A DNA stretch of 64,000 nucleotides from Endozoicomonas arenosclerae (GTDB taxonomy: Bacteria > Pseudomonadota > Gammaproteobacteria > Pseudomonadales > Endozoicomonadaceae), in NCBI RefSeq assembly GCF_001562015.1, contig NZ_LASA01000054.1, positions 1-64,000 on the forward strand. Direction: 5' to 3'. The notes under the pieces are model-generated. The model was not told where the DNA came from. It made no database searches and saw only the letters and a program-made list of their open reading frames with translations. Both the position numbers and the translations under genes were made by a program. Positions 15,757-24,433 of the stretch are shown here, piece after piece. Numbering within the stretch: position 1 is the first letter of the stretch; every line of letters starts with the position of its first letter.

Positions 15757-17452
15757 AACGCTTTACTCCTCCAATCCAGGTTTGCACAACATCCAGTGTT
15801 TCCAGCTCACGAGCATGCTCAAGGGGATTATCAGAAAGAACCACAAAATCTGCCAGCTTCCCGGGTTCAATAGACCCAATGTCTTGCTCCCTGAAAACCT
15901 GCCAGGCGGCATCAATGGTAGTGGCTCTTAATGCCTGTATGACTGAAATTTTCTCTGCTTCGCCGAGGGTGTTGCCCTGGCTGGTTTCCCGGTTAACCGC
16001 ATTGCTGACTAACAGGAGAGGTTCTATCGGTACTACAGGCGTATCTGTGTGAATAGTATATCGAACGCCCTTGTCACTGGCAGACTTCAGAGGACTGATC
16101 TGGTTGGCTCTGTCCTGACCCAGGAACAGATTCTTGTGGCGATCTCCCCAATAATAGATATGGGAAGGGAAGAAGGTCGGAGTGACCCCCAGCTTTGCCA
16201 TGCGTTCAAGTTGATCATGACGGGCTGTCTGGGCATGAACAATAATATGGCGTGTATCTTCACGTGGATGATCTTTCTGGGCCTGTTCAATCGCATCCAG
16301 AACCTGGTCTATTGCAGCGTCACCATTAGCATGAAGCGCTAATTGCCAGCCTCTCTGGTGCCATTGGGCGACCTGATCTTTAAGTGCCTGGGGCGATTGG
16401 CTGGGGTAGCCCTGATAAGTTGCTTTCTTGTCTTTTGGCTGTTTGAAATAAGGTTGAGATAAAAAGCCGGTGTAGCCCTGAATCGATCCGTCAGTCACCA
16501 GTTTGAGGGCTCCGGTGGTTACCTTATCGTTGTTGATTGGATTGATTTGACCTTGCTCAATGTCACGGGCAAGGTCTTCGTCGGGCCAGAAAACCATTCG
16601 CTGGGGAATCAGTCCGGCTGTGACGAGATAACCCATGGGTGTCAGTTGTTCTGGAGGCGTTAATCCACTCTGCACAGTGGTAACACCTTGCAACAGGTAG
16701 TCTCGAACACTGTCGGCCAGCATATCGAATAATCGGGACGGACCTGCATTCAGAGCTTCATGACGGATGTTTTCCTGGGCGGTTTCTTTCAGCAAGCCTG
16801 TGGCTCGACCTTTGGCGTCGCGGACAATCTCTCCACCTTCAGGATTGGGGGTATTGTCATCAATGCCCATCTGATCCAGTACAAAACTGTTCACTATGCT
16901 CATATGCCCTGAGATGTGCATGACGAAAACGGGCTGGGTTGTTGAAATGCTGTCCAGGTCGTCTCGGTTCAGGAAGCGTCGCTCAAGAATCAGGGTGTCA
17001 TCAAATCCAAAGCCCAGAATCCATTCATCTTTATCCAGTGACCTGGCCTGATCATTCAGTTTCTTTTTGATGTCAGAGATAGACAACACATCACCAATGG
17101 GTGGGCTGTTCAAGTCGGCAGCCATAGCGTCCAGGCCGCTGCCCGGAAAATGGCCGTGGGCTTCAATAAAGCCGGGTAACAGTGTCATACCGTCAAGGTC
17201 AACAACGGTGGCATCAAAGGAAGCCATCTCTTCCATGGCTTCTTCCGTGCCAATTGCAATAATTCTGTCGTCTTCTACCAGGATGGATTCAACCACCGAG
17301 TTGTCCTGATCCATGGTCAGAATGACGCCATTGGTAAACAATTGTTGTCGGGGTGGAGTAGGGTTCAGATAAAACCAGGTTGAGGCTCCTATCAGAGCCA
17401 GAATGATGGCTGTGGATACCAGAATCCAGGTGATGCGTCGAACCAAAGTCAT
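15725..17452 (-). CDS. Membrane-anchored amidohydrolase, YtcJ-like (Amidohydro_3)
   Basis: 575 residues. An N-terminal hydrophobic segment (about 6-27, ITWILVSTAIILALIGASTWFYL) anchors or exports the enzyme. The metal-dependent amidohydrolase fold follows: LLPGFIEAHGHFPG (HxH metal site), FVMHISGHMSI, IIVHAQTARHDQLERMAKLGV, YTIHTDTPVV (metal Asp region) and the C-terminal GSIEPGKLADFVVLSDNP. This is the YtcJ/exoenzyme-regulatory branch, whose members hydrolyse amides or imines of mostly unknown identity. GGGAAG precedes the ATG at 17452. It is the first gene of a two-gene unit with the ChaC-like protein, hinting at breakdown of small amide compounds (inference). Confidence 0.88.
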   Translation of the reverse strand: MTLVRRITWILVSTAIILALIGASTWFYLNPTPPRQQLFTNGVILTMDQDNSVVESILVEDDRIIAIGTEEAMEEMASFDATVVDLDGMTLLPGFIEAHGHFPGSGLDAMAADLNSPPIGDVLSISDIKKKLNDQARSLDKDEWILGFGFDDTLILERRFLNRDDLDSISTTQPVFVMHISGHMSIVNSFVLDQMGIDDNTPNPEGGEIVRDAKGRATGLLKETAQENIRHEALNAGPSRLFDMLADSVRDYLLQGVTTVQSGLTPPEQLTPMGYLVTAGLIPQRMVFWPDEDLARDIEQGQINPINNDKVTTGALKLVTDGSIQGYTGFLSQPYFKQPKDKKATYQGYPSQSPQALKDQVAQWHQRGWQLALHANGDAAIDQVLDAIEQAQKDHPREDTRHIIVHAQTARHDQLERMAKLGVTPTFFPSHIYYWGDRHKNLFLGQDRANQISPLKSASDKGVRYTIHTDTPVVPIEPLLLVSNAVNRETSQGNTLGEAEKISVIQALRATTIDAAWQVFREQDIGSIEPGKLADFVVLSDNPLEHARELETLDVVQTWIGGVKRYDRDQFRTRE

Positions 17453-17648
17453 GACTTCCCACTTTTTATTGTTTTTTCATCAGAGAAGAAGCTGTGGCTA
17501 CTACCTTAGCAGGAGTTGGCGGACAAATACTACGGTGTTTACAGGGTGGTTCATGAAGTCTGTGCTTCAGGGTATCGAATCATTAAATGACAAGGGGTGT
17601 TCAATTGGCTTAGTCTTCAGCCATTCATCGATAATAAGGATAAATTAA

Positions 17649-18623
17649 ATGGCACTGCATGCTTCACTCAAGGATTCACTGGTCTTGCCTGTTATTGGTT
17701 CCCCCATGTTTATTGTTTCCGGACCTGAGCTGGTAATTGCCCAGTGTAAAGCCGGTATTGTGGGGTCGTTCCCGGCACTGAATGCCCGGCCACAGGAAGA
17801 GCTGGATGTCTGGCTGACCCGCATTAATTCTGAGCTGGAAGCGCACAAAGCTGAATTCCCAGACAGCAAAGTAGCCCCTTACGCCGTCAACCTGGTGATC
17901 CAGCCCGGCAACCCTCGAATGGAGGCGGATATTGCCACCATTATTCGCCATAAAGTGCCGGTCATTATTACCAGTTTGCGGGCTCCTGATCCGGCCATGA
18001 TTGAAGCTGTTCATGCCTATGGCGGTATTGTTTTGCATGATGTCATCAACGTTCGTCATGCCCGAAAAGCGCATCAGCATGGTGTGGACGGATTGATTCT
18101 GGTGTGTGCCGGTGCAGGTGGACACGGCGGGACTCTGAACCCCTTCGCACTGGTGAATGAAGTTAAAAGCTTTTTTGATGGCATGATTATTCTGGCCGGC
18201 TCCATTGCCACGGGCAGTGACATTCTGGCTGTGCAAAGTATGGGAGCCGATCTGGCTTATATGGGTTCCAGCTTTATTGCCACGCCAGAAGCCAATGCTC
18301 CGGACGATTATCGTGAAATGCTGGTGGACGGGAATGCCAATGACATTGTTTATACGCCTGTCTTTACCGGTATTCATGGTAATTACCTGAAGCCAAGCAT
18401 CAGTAAGTCGGGTATGGATCCGGATAACCTGCCAGAGCCCAGTCAGGAAATTTTCAACTTTGCCGGTTCTGACGCCAGAGCCTGGAAAGATATCTGGGGA
18501 GCCGGTCAGGGCATTGGTTCCGTGAAAAAAGTTCAGCCCGTTGCTGAGCTGGTTTCACAGTTGTCCAGTGAATACAAGGCAGCGGTAGAACATCTGCAAA
18601 CTGTGCTGTTCGAATCAGAGTAA
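17649..18623 (+). CDS. Nitronate monooxygenase / 2-nitropropane dioxygenase family
   Basis: 324-residue FMN-dependent TIM-barrel enzyme. Features are LPVIGSPMFIVSGPELV at the N terminus, the central VDGLILVCAGAGGHGG segment with the phosphate-binding glycine run, and IILAGSIATGSDILAVQSMGADLAYMGSSF, the typical FMN phosphate loop of the family. Such enzymes oxidise propionate-3-nitronate and other nitroalkanes, releasing nitrite. AAGGAT is seven bases before the ATG at 17649. It is transcribed alone; the next gene (homeodomain protein) converges on it with only 7 bases between stop codons. Confidence 0.92.
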   Translation: MALHASLKDSLVLPVIGSPMFIVSGPELVIAQCKAGIVGSFPALNARPQEELDVWLTRINSELEAHKAEFPDSKVAPYAVNLVIQPGNPRMEADIATIIRHKVPVIITSLRAPDPAMIEAVHAYGGIVLHDVINVRHARKAHQHGVDGLILVCAGAGGHGGTLNPFALVNEVKSFFDGMIILAGSIATGSDILAVQSMGADLAYMGSSFIATPEANAPDDYREMLVDGNANDIVYTPVFTGIHGNYLKPSISKSGMDPDNLPEPSQEIFNFAGSDARAWKDIWGAGQGIGSVKKVQPVAELVSQLSSEYKAAVEHLQTVLFESE

Positions 18624-18630
18624 TTTGTGC

Positions 18631-19527
18631 CTAATGGTCTTCTGTTGACGTAACTGAGGTTTGCTCGTTCGAAACGGAAACGTTTGTATTCATCTGCATG
18701 GAAGGGTAGTAAGGAAGAAGAAGGGAGCTCCTTCCATCCCTATAACCCATACTGTAAGCACCACCAAAGCCTGTTGCAAAGGCCTGGCGCATTCCTTCAG
18801 CAAAGCCAGCCATATAGTCCGGGCTGTATGATGCAGGTGCATTGGATGCTCCTGCATTTGTCCAGGCTCCAGGAAAGGCAGAAATCGTTGTTGAACTTAT
18901 TGGTAACTCTGATGCAGTAGAGCAAGGTGTACTTATAGCTGGCACACTATAGAGCATGCTCGGGGATTCTGCTGTCAGTGCCGAAGATGTTGCTGAAGCA
19001 GGGGTAAGCTCAAAATCTGATATTTCTTCGTTTTGTAGTTTTGATAGCAAACTGTCAAAGTTAAGGCCGGTATGCCTTTGTTGTACAGGAGGGATTTGAT
19101 AGCCGCGGTGGGCTTCGTCGTGACGTCTATTTTGCCACCAAATCTTAACTTGTTCATTGGTTAAGCTGGTACCTTCAGCTACCTTTGTCCTTTCTTGGGA
19201 ACTTAGATATTTTTTTAAAGTTAGCATCCCTGTCATGACATAAGTTTGTCGATCGGTGAACAAAGTTCTAGATGCACGAGTACGCTTGGTTTTTAAAGGA
19301 TTTTTTCTTCCACCAGGACTATATGATGAGTCAAGTGGGCTTTGTGGTGCTGAAACAGAAATACTGTCGGTTCTTTCTGAATCGGTGGGGCTTACAGCTC
19401 GGGTAGGGCTAAAAGCTACAGGTACAGAGGGTACTTCATCCTGATTTTCTTGATTAGAAGAAGATGGTGTAAGGCCCAATAGCGCTTGAACCGCTACCTG
19501 TACTTTTGCTGGAATTTCCGGGTTCAT
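18631..19527 (-). CDS. Eukaryotic-type homeodomain protein
   Basis: 298 residues. Residues 83-142 align without gaps to the 60-position animal homeodomain: R5 (87), F8 (90), Y25 (107), L26 (108), R31 (113), A35 (117), L40 (122), V45-K46-I47-W48 (127-130), Q50 (132), N51 (133), R52-R53 (134-135). Position 49 is Trp (131) instead of the usual Phe. Gln at 50 is the Antp/NK-type specificity residue. A basic stretch (RKNPLKTKRTR, 74-84) overlaps the N-terminal arm and could serve as a nuclear-localisation signal. The flanks are low complexity: Ser/Pro/Thr-rich with repeated SP sites (20-75), Ser/Thr/Ala-rich (175-235), then a Gly/aromatic tail (GFAEGMRQAFATGFGGAYSMGYRDG). No signal peptide is seen. 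AAAGGA lies upstream of the ATG at suitable spacing, so translation is bacterial. Known: such domains bind DNA in animal transcription factors. Inferred: horizontal acquisition and possible action in host nuclei. Confidence 0.9.
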   Translation of the reverse strand: MNPEIPAKVQVAVQALLGLTPSSSNQENQDEVPSVPVAFSPTRAVSPTDSERTDSISVSAPQSPLDSSYSPGGRKNPLKTKRTRASRTLFTDRQTYVMTGMLTLKKYLSSQERTKVAEGTSLTNEQVKIWWQNRRHDEAHRGYQIPPVQQRHTGLNFDSLLSKLQNEEISDFELTPASATSSALTAESPSMLYSVPAISTPCSTASELPISSTTISAFPGAWTNAGASNAPASYSPDYMAGFAEGMRQAFATGFGGAYSMGYRDGRSSLLLPYYPSMQMNTNVSVSNEQTSVTSTEDH

Positions 19528-19678
19528 GAATAAAATCCTTTTATAGAGATGCCCTAATACATTGGGTAGACAGCTCTAATGAACAAATGTTCCCTGTTTT
19601 AGTTATTTAAACTGAAATCTATTTAACCCACTCTGTTGTACGTTATGCTTTGGCTCATCGCTCTTTAAGGAATTAGCC

Positions 19679-21133
19679 ATGAAACTGCACGATTCCGGTC
19701 TTTTTAAACAGCTGGCTTATATTAACGGTGAGTGGGTCAGTGCCAGTGAAACGCTTCCTGTTCATAACCCCGCCACTGGTAAAGTCATTGCCCATATTCC
19801 CATGCTGGGAGCCTCGGAAGTTCGAACAGCAATAAAAGCTGCCGAGTCGGCCTTTAAAAGCTGGCGTGCCAAAACAGCTGCTGAACGTTCAACTCTGCTC
19901 AGGAAGTGGTACAGGTTGATTCTGGATAATCAGGAAGACCTAGCCGTGCTGATGACCGCTGAACAGGGTAAGCAACTTACCGAATCCAGGGGGGAGGTGG
20001 GTTATGGCGCATCTTTTATCGAATGGTACGCAGAAGAAGCAAAAAGGGCTTATGGTGATTTGATTCCTGCCGCCAAAAGCAGTCAGCGAATTATGGTGAC
20101 TCGAGAGCCTGTAGGTGTTGTCGCCGCTATTACTCCCTGGAATTTCCCCAATGCCATGATTGCACGAAAAGTGGCTCCTGCTCTGGCTGCTGGGTGCACC
20201 ATCGTGATCAAACCTTCAGAGCTGACACCATTATCCGCTTTTGCCATGGCTGAGCTGGCCCAACGGGCAGGTATTCCTGCAGGTGTGATCAATATAGTGA
20301 CCGGTGATGCCAGAGAAGTAGGAGCAGAACTGACAGGCAGCTCTATTGTTAGGAAGTTGTCGTTTACAGGCTCGACAGCTGTTGGCAAGTTGCTGATGAA
20401 GCAGTGTGCTGACTCGGTTAAGAAAGTTTCACTGGAGCTGGGTGGCAATGCTCCTTTCATTGTTTTTGATGATGCTGATATTGAGCAGGCGGTTCAGGGA
20501 GCTATTGCCTCTAAATACCGTAACTCCGGGCAAACATGCATCTGTATGAACCGTCTTTTTGTTCAGGACGGTATTTACGATGAGTTTATTCAAAAGTTCT
20601 CGGAAGCCGTTGCAAAGCTTACATTGGGTCCCGGATTGGATGGAGAGTTCAACCAGGGTCCTTTGATCAATGAAGCTGCGTTAAACAAGACCAAAGATTT
20701 TGTAGAAGATGCGTTGGCCAAAAAAGGCCGTCTACTGACAGGTGGCAGAGCTCACAGTTTGGGTGGATTGTTTTATGAACCCACGGTACTGGCGGACGCT
20801 TCCATGGAAATGAAATGCTATCAGGATGAAATTTTTGGCCCTGTTGCTCCGGTCTTTCGATTCCATTACGAAGAAGACGTGATCAATATGGCTAACGATA
20901 CCCGTTACGGACTGGCCGCTTATTTTTATGCCAATGACCTTAGTCGTGTATTCAGGGTGGCTGAGGCGCTTGAGTATGGCATGGTAGCAGTGAACGAAGG
21001 CGTACTATCCACAGAAGTGGCTCCCTTTGGTGGGGTCAAAGAGTCTGGAATAGGGCGGGAAGGGTCAAAGTACGGATTGGATGAATATCTGGAAATGAAA
21101 TATGTGTTGTTAGGAGGCATCAACGCTCCCTGA
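19679..21133 (+). CDS. gabD: Succinate-semialdehyde dehydrogenase
   Basis: 484 residues, the normal length for GabD, which oxidises succinate semialdehyde to succinate with NAD(P) at the end of GABA breakdown. Diagnostic parts are ITPWNFPNAMIARKVAPALAAGC, FTGSTAVGKLLM, the general-base Glu253 in SLELGGNAPFIVFDDAD, and nucleophile Cys287 in NSGQTCICMNR. The Cys-Ile-Cys pair is the redox-switch motif seen in GabD-type enzymes. The C terminus EVAPFGGVKESGIGREGSKYGLDEYLEMKY is also typical. TAAGGA stands upstream of ATG 19679. No GABA transaminase gene is adjacent. Confidence 0.92.
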   Translation: MKLHDSGLFKQLAYINGEWVSASETLPVHNPATGKVIAHIPMLGASEVRTAIKAAESAFKSWRAKTAAERSTLLRKWYRLILDNQEDLAVLMTAEQGKQLTESRGEVGYGASFIEWYAEEAKRAYGDLIPAAKSSQRIMVTREPVGVVAAITPWNFPNAMIARKVAPALAAGCTIVIKPSELTPLSAFAMAELAQRAGIPAGVINIVTGDAREVGAELTGSSIVRKLSFTGSTAVGKLLMKQCADSVKKVSLELGGNAPFIVFDDADIEQAVQGAIASKYRNSGQTCICMNRLFVQDGIYDEFIQKFSEAVAKLTLGPGLDGEFNQGPLINEAALNKTKDFVEDALAKKGRLLTGGRAHSLGGLFYEPTVLADASMEMKCYQDEIFGPVAPVFRFHYEEDVINMANDTRYGLAAYFYANDLSRVFRVAEALEYGMVAVNEGVLSTEVAPFGGVKESGIGREGSKYGLDEYLEMKYVLLGGINAP

Positions 21134-21140
21134 ACATAAA

Positions 21141-21168
21141 AAAGCCTGGCTGAAATCAGCCAGGCTTT
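21141..21168. terminator. Bidirectional terminator between gabD and the small secreted protein gene
   Basis: AAAGCCTGGCTGA (21141-21153) and TCAGCCAGGCTTT (21156-21168) form a perfect 13-bp stem with a 2-base gap. A-tracts to the left give a U-run for the minus strand. It sits between two convergent stop codons. Confidence 0.88.
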
Positions 21169-21181
21169 GATGAGTCAGACC

Positions 21182-21703
21182 TTACAGGGGCTGATTCAGG
21201 TTTTCCAGCAGTTCGATCTTCACAGAAGAAAGGCCGGAAGATTCACGCAATTGCGCGTCCAGAGCCAGCAGGTCCACGGAGTCAGCCGCTTCAAAGATAG
21301 CCAGGCGAGAACTGCCCATCTGCTTGTAAAGGCTCAGGCCGTGCTTGGCCGCAAACTCGGAAGCTTCAACCCCCTGATCCAGCAGAACAGTGAAGCGTCC
21401 AGTCACTTTAACCGCCTGTCCTGTGAGCTTGCTGGTCAGCGTCATGCCTTTGGTTACTGCAGGCTTGGCAGTGGCAGGAGAGGCTGCTGTAGCCGCTGCA
21501 AACGAGAAGGTGCGAACAGCGGGTGCGTTGACAACAAAGCTGCGGTTATTCAGCGTTACAACGTTCTGGTTTGCTTGCTGAGTTTTAGCAGACTGGCTTT
21601 CGGCCGAGTCAATTTTCAGCTCCTGATTGGCAAACGCTGCCGTTGATACGATGCAGGTGGCCAGCAGAGCAAGGCTTGTTTTCTTCATTTTATTGATTCC
21701 CAT
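21182..21703 (-). CDS. Small secreted partner of the kexin-like protease (ORF2-type chaperone/prodomain candidate)
   Basis: 173 residues with a signal peptide (KKTSLALLATCIVSTAAFA), a low-complexity Ala/Gln/Thr stretch to about residue 90, and a compact C-terminal part (about 105-165: GRFTVLLDQGVEASEFAAKHGLSL and later SVDLLALDAQLRESSGLSSVKIEL) resembling a subtilase propeptide/I9 fold. The start at 21703 has GGGGAGAAG just upstream; an ATG five codons later is also possible. It begins 2 bases after the protease stop codon. Known parallel: in Aeromonas sobria a kexin-like serine protease needs ORF2, a small secreted protein encoded directly downstream, for maturation. The same gene order and the propeptide-like tail suggest a similar role here (inference). 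Confidence 0.7.
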   Translation of the reverse strand: MGINKMKKTSLALLATCIVSTAAFANQELKIDSAESQSAKTQQANQNVVTLNNRSFVVNAPAVRTFSFAAATAASPATAKPAVTKGMTLTSKLTGQAVKVTGRFTVLLDQGVEASEFAAKHGLSLYKQMGSSRLAIFEAADSVDLLALDAQLRESSGLSSVKIELLENLNQPL

Positions 21704-21705
21704 GG

Positions 21706-23979
21706 TTACTTCTCCCCTACCAGTTCATTGGCAAAGTTCTCGCCATAGAAAGTGATACCCCATGTATCCAGTGTAGAATCTACAGTGTTATTCACGAAAG
21801 TGACTTCAGGGTTCAGGGACGGAATGTCCTTGCCGTTGGTGTCAATGACGCGCAGAGTCCAGGTACCGCCTGCAGGCTCGCCGTAGAAGGCATTACTGAG
21901 CAGCATCATGTCTTTGTACATGAGTGTTTCATCAGCTGGAGCTACACCAAATACCCAGTCGTAGGAAGCAAAAGTACCGGTACGAGCTGTCAGCATGATG
22001 CTCTTGGTACCAGAAGGAGAGGTCAGTTCGAAAGCAGTATCACTACCAATAGTAGAGGCTGTCTTAGGACCTTCTTTCTGAACATCAGTGATAACACTGT
22101 CGTTGGACAGGGTGATTCGAATTTGAACTTCTTCAACCACACCACGCTTGTCGTCAATTTCAATGCTGTGAGTTACACCCTTGGCGTCGTTATCCGGAAC
22201 AGTAATGCCCGCTTTGGTATCGATCCAGCCTGAACTGGTGTAAGTGCCAAGGTAGTCATCATAGGTTTCAGCCATCTTCACAGCTTCACCAACATTCACA
22301 CGACCAAAGCCAAACAGGTTATTAAAGGAATAACCGGCAGCGTTTGTCATCCAGCCATCGTGAGCTACATACTCACTCTCGCCTACCGGCAGAATAACCT
22401 GTGGATCTTCTGGCACAATCTGGTCAGCCGTAGAGGCAATGATGCGTTTCACATCACGCCAGCTAAGATTGCTGTTGGCTTCCAGAATCAGAGCCGTAGC
22501 ACCTGAGGTGTTAGGTGCTGCAGAAGACGTACCGTTGAAGGTCTGAACGTAGTTACAGCCAGGATCCAGTTCTGTACTGATTTCTGAGCTGACACCGTTC
22601 AGAGGGTACATTTTCCCATATGGGTAACCCTGGTAGGCATTCAGGTAGAAATTCTCATTAACAGAGCCGCTGTAACCTATTTCACAGTTGCTCTGATCTG
22701 TTGTGATCATTGCAGGTTCACGGAAACCAAACTCACCGGAAGGTGCAGAAGCCCATACCGCTGAACCGGCAGTTGAGTAGCTGGTGTGAGTGCCATCCGC
22801 ATTATTGGAACCAATAACCATCTGGTAGGGGTGGTTATTGCCTGAGTTGATAGAGGCATTGGAGCAGGTCAGTTTATTGTCATTGGCTCCGTTTACATCA
22901 CAGAGACCCAATCCCAGACCAAAGTGACGCTGAGAAAGGTCAGAGTCGTCGAAGCTGTTACCAGCCGATTTAACGACAACAGCACCTTTACCATCCCTGA
23001 GGTTCAGGGCAGGGTAAGCGTCAATGTAACCATCCACTTCAGCATTATGAATAACGCCGTTGGTCTGGACGAACAGGGTTGAACCCCAGCTCTTGTTGAT
23101 AACGTCCTGATCCGCACCTTCATACATACCATGAATGGTGGCAGTAGCTTCATCAGTCTGGTTTTTCAGGAAGTTCTGACCCAGCAGCGTGGCTTCCGGA
23201 GCAACACCACGACCACCCAGACCATTACCAGCTGAGGCAGCGATCAAGCCACCAACGCTGGTGCCATGGTCACCACGGCTGTCATAGATATTGGTTGGGT
23301 CGTCTGAGTCAGCTTCCACAAAGTTAAAAGAGCCTTCTACGCGGTAGTTATCTACCAGGTCTTCATGAGCGCCTTCAAGACCGGTGTCAGTAACAGCAAC
23401 AACAACACCTTTACCGGTGTAACCCATAGCATGTGCTGTACCAGCATTCATATCCTGGTCAGCTACACGAAGGTCAGCGTTGAATGTGTAACGCTGGGGA
23501 TTGCTGGCAATGTAGTCATCATCATAACCAAAGTAAGCTTTGGACCACTCGATGTAAGCGTCCATGCCGTCCTGGTTTTGAGAGTAGGCACTTTGTCCAG
23601 TATTGCTGAGGTGCCACTGCTGACCAAACAGAGGGTCAGTAGAAACATTGGACACAGTCAGTGTGCCATGGCGGGAAATTTTGCCATGGGAAATGGTGAA
23701 TGGGATTTCAGCATCTTCACCGGTTGTTGAGATATAGCTGTAACGTCCACCACCAATGTCGTACAGAACACCGTGGGAGAAGACGTAGCTATTGCCTTTT
23801 TGTTCAATGGTGCCTTCGAAAGAAACGGTTTGCAGGCTAGGGGGCAGGTGAGGCAAACCAATAGAGACTGGATCGGTGACCCAGTGGTTGTTTCCATCGA
23901 CGGATAATTCGACTTTACAACCGGCGAGCGTCAGTGCCATAACACCGACAGCCAGAGGTTTCATTATTCTTGTTTTCAT
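21706..23979 (-). CDS. Kexin-like S8 serine protease lipoprotein with P domain
   Basis: 757 residues from the ATG at 23979, chosen because AGGAT lies before it and a lipoprotein signal follows (MKPLAVGVMALTLAGC, lipid Cys21). An upstream ATG at 24027 would bury the signal. The subtilase domain carries Asp198 (VAVTDTGLEGAHEDL), His238 (RGDHGTSVGG), oxyanion Asn341 (SAGNSFDD) and Ser485 (FNGTSSAAPNTSG). The QQWHLSNTGQSA opening is typical of proprotein-convertase-like bacterial proteases. The last 150 residues look like the beta-sandwich P domain (HSIEIDD, SPSGTKSIML, GTWTLRVIDTNGKD). It probably acts at the outer membrane or is released, cleaving proteins at basic sites. No long N-terminal prodomain is obvious, consistent with help from the downstream small protein. 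Confidence 0.93.
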   Translation of the reverse strand: MKTRIMKPLAVGVMALTLAGCKVELSVDGNNHWVTDPVSIGLPHLPPSLQTVSFEGTIEQKGNSYVFSHGVLYDIGGGRYSYISTTGEDAEIPFTISHGKISRHGTLTVSNVSTDPLFGQQWHLSNTGQSAYSQNQDGMDAYIEWSKAYFGYDDDYIASNPQRYTFNADLRVADQDMNAGTAHAMGYTGKGVVVAVTDTGLEGAHEDLVDNYRVEGSFNFVEADSDDPTNIYDSRGDHGTSVGGLIAASAGNGLGGRGVAPEATLLGQNFLKNQTDEATATIHGMYEGADQDVINKSWGSTLFVQTNGVIHNAEVDGYIDAYPALNLRDGKGAVVVKSAGNSFDDSDLSQRHFGLGLGLCDVNGANDNKLTCSNASINSGNNHPYQMVIGSNNADGTHTSYSTAGSAVWASAPSGEFGFREPAMITTDQSNCEIGYSGSVNENFYLNAYQGYPYGKMYPLNGVSSEISTELDPGCNYVQTFNGTSSAAPNTSGATALILEANSNLSWRDVKRIIASTADQIVPEDPQVILPVGESEYVAHDGWMTNAAGYSFNNLFGFGRVNVGEAVKMAETYDDYLGTYTSSGWIDTKAGITVPDNDAKGVTHSIEIDDKRGVVEEVQIRITLSNDSVITDVQKEGPKTASTIGSDTAFELTSPSGTKSIMLTARTGTFASYDWVFGVAPADETLMYKDMMLLSNAFYGEPAGGTWTLRVIDTNGKDIPSLNPEVTFVNNTVDSTLDTWGITFYGENFANELVGEK

Positions 23980-24433
23980 TTTGTATCCTGAACAATACTT
24001 CCAATGTAACCCTTTAAAAAACCTCATTGTGTGCCAGATTGTTTAAAGAGTTATTCCATTTCCAGATACAACGATATCCCTAATAACGGCCCACATTAAT
24101 GTCAGATCTTTGACTTAATGCTTCTATTAAAGTCATTCTGGAAGACTGATTGTTAATGAGAGATAAATGAAAATCAAGAAGTTGTATTGGCTTTGTAATC
24201 TAAGACAGTTGATGTGTTTTCTTGTGATCTGTTTCCTTTTTATTTCTCTTGATTAACTGTAGGAGTTGTTTTCTGTAACAAGATAATGAAACAAATTTGA
24301 ATCAAAATTAATAAGATAAATAAGAAGTGTGAATTAAAAAAGGAATCAAGATGCCAGGTCAGGAAGCCTTAGGTTGGCGGTCAGGCTTGAGCCTGACCTG
24401 GCGAAAGCAATATTCTTATTTACTTGTGTCTAT
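23980..24433. other. Intergenic region between protease and ahpF
   Basis: About 450 bases, strongly AT-rich between 24100 and 24340. No convincing gene is seen on either strand. It should hold the promoter of the protease operon (minus strand, right of 23979), but I could not fix -35/-10 boxes. The right end carries the hairpin listed separately. Confidence 0.5.
24353..24402 (-). terminator. Hairpin downstream of ahpF, likely terminator
   Basis: GCCAGGTCAGG (24353-24363) pairs with CCTGACCTGGC (24392-24402). A nested CAGGCT/AGCCTG hairpin lies at 24382-24395. On the minus strand a T-rich stretch follows about ten bases later. This fits the end of the ahpC-ahpF unit, although the U-run is not immediately adjacent. 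Confidence 0.55.

Noticed and set aside
18631-19527. Possibility that the homeodomain is a generic bacterial homeodomain-like HTH or a transposase fragment
   Set aside because: The full KIW-W-QNRR recognition helix and helix-1/2 core positions align gap-free to the 60-residue animal domain. No transposase catalytic region or inverted repeats surround the gene.
18631-19527. Possibility that the homeodomain gene is host DNA contamination
   Set aside because: It is continuous with bacterial genes on both sides, has no intron, carries a Shine-Dalgarno, and converges on the nitronate monooxygenase gene with 7 bases between stop codons. Read-level proof is not available here.
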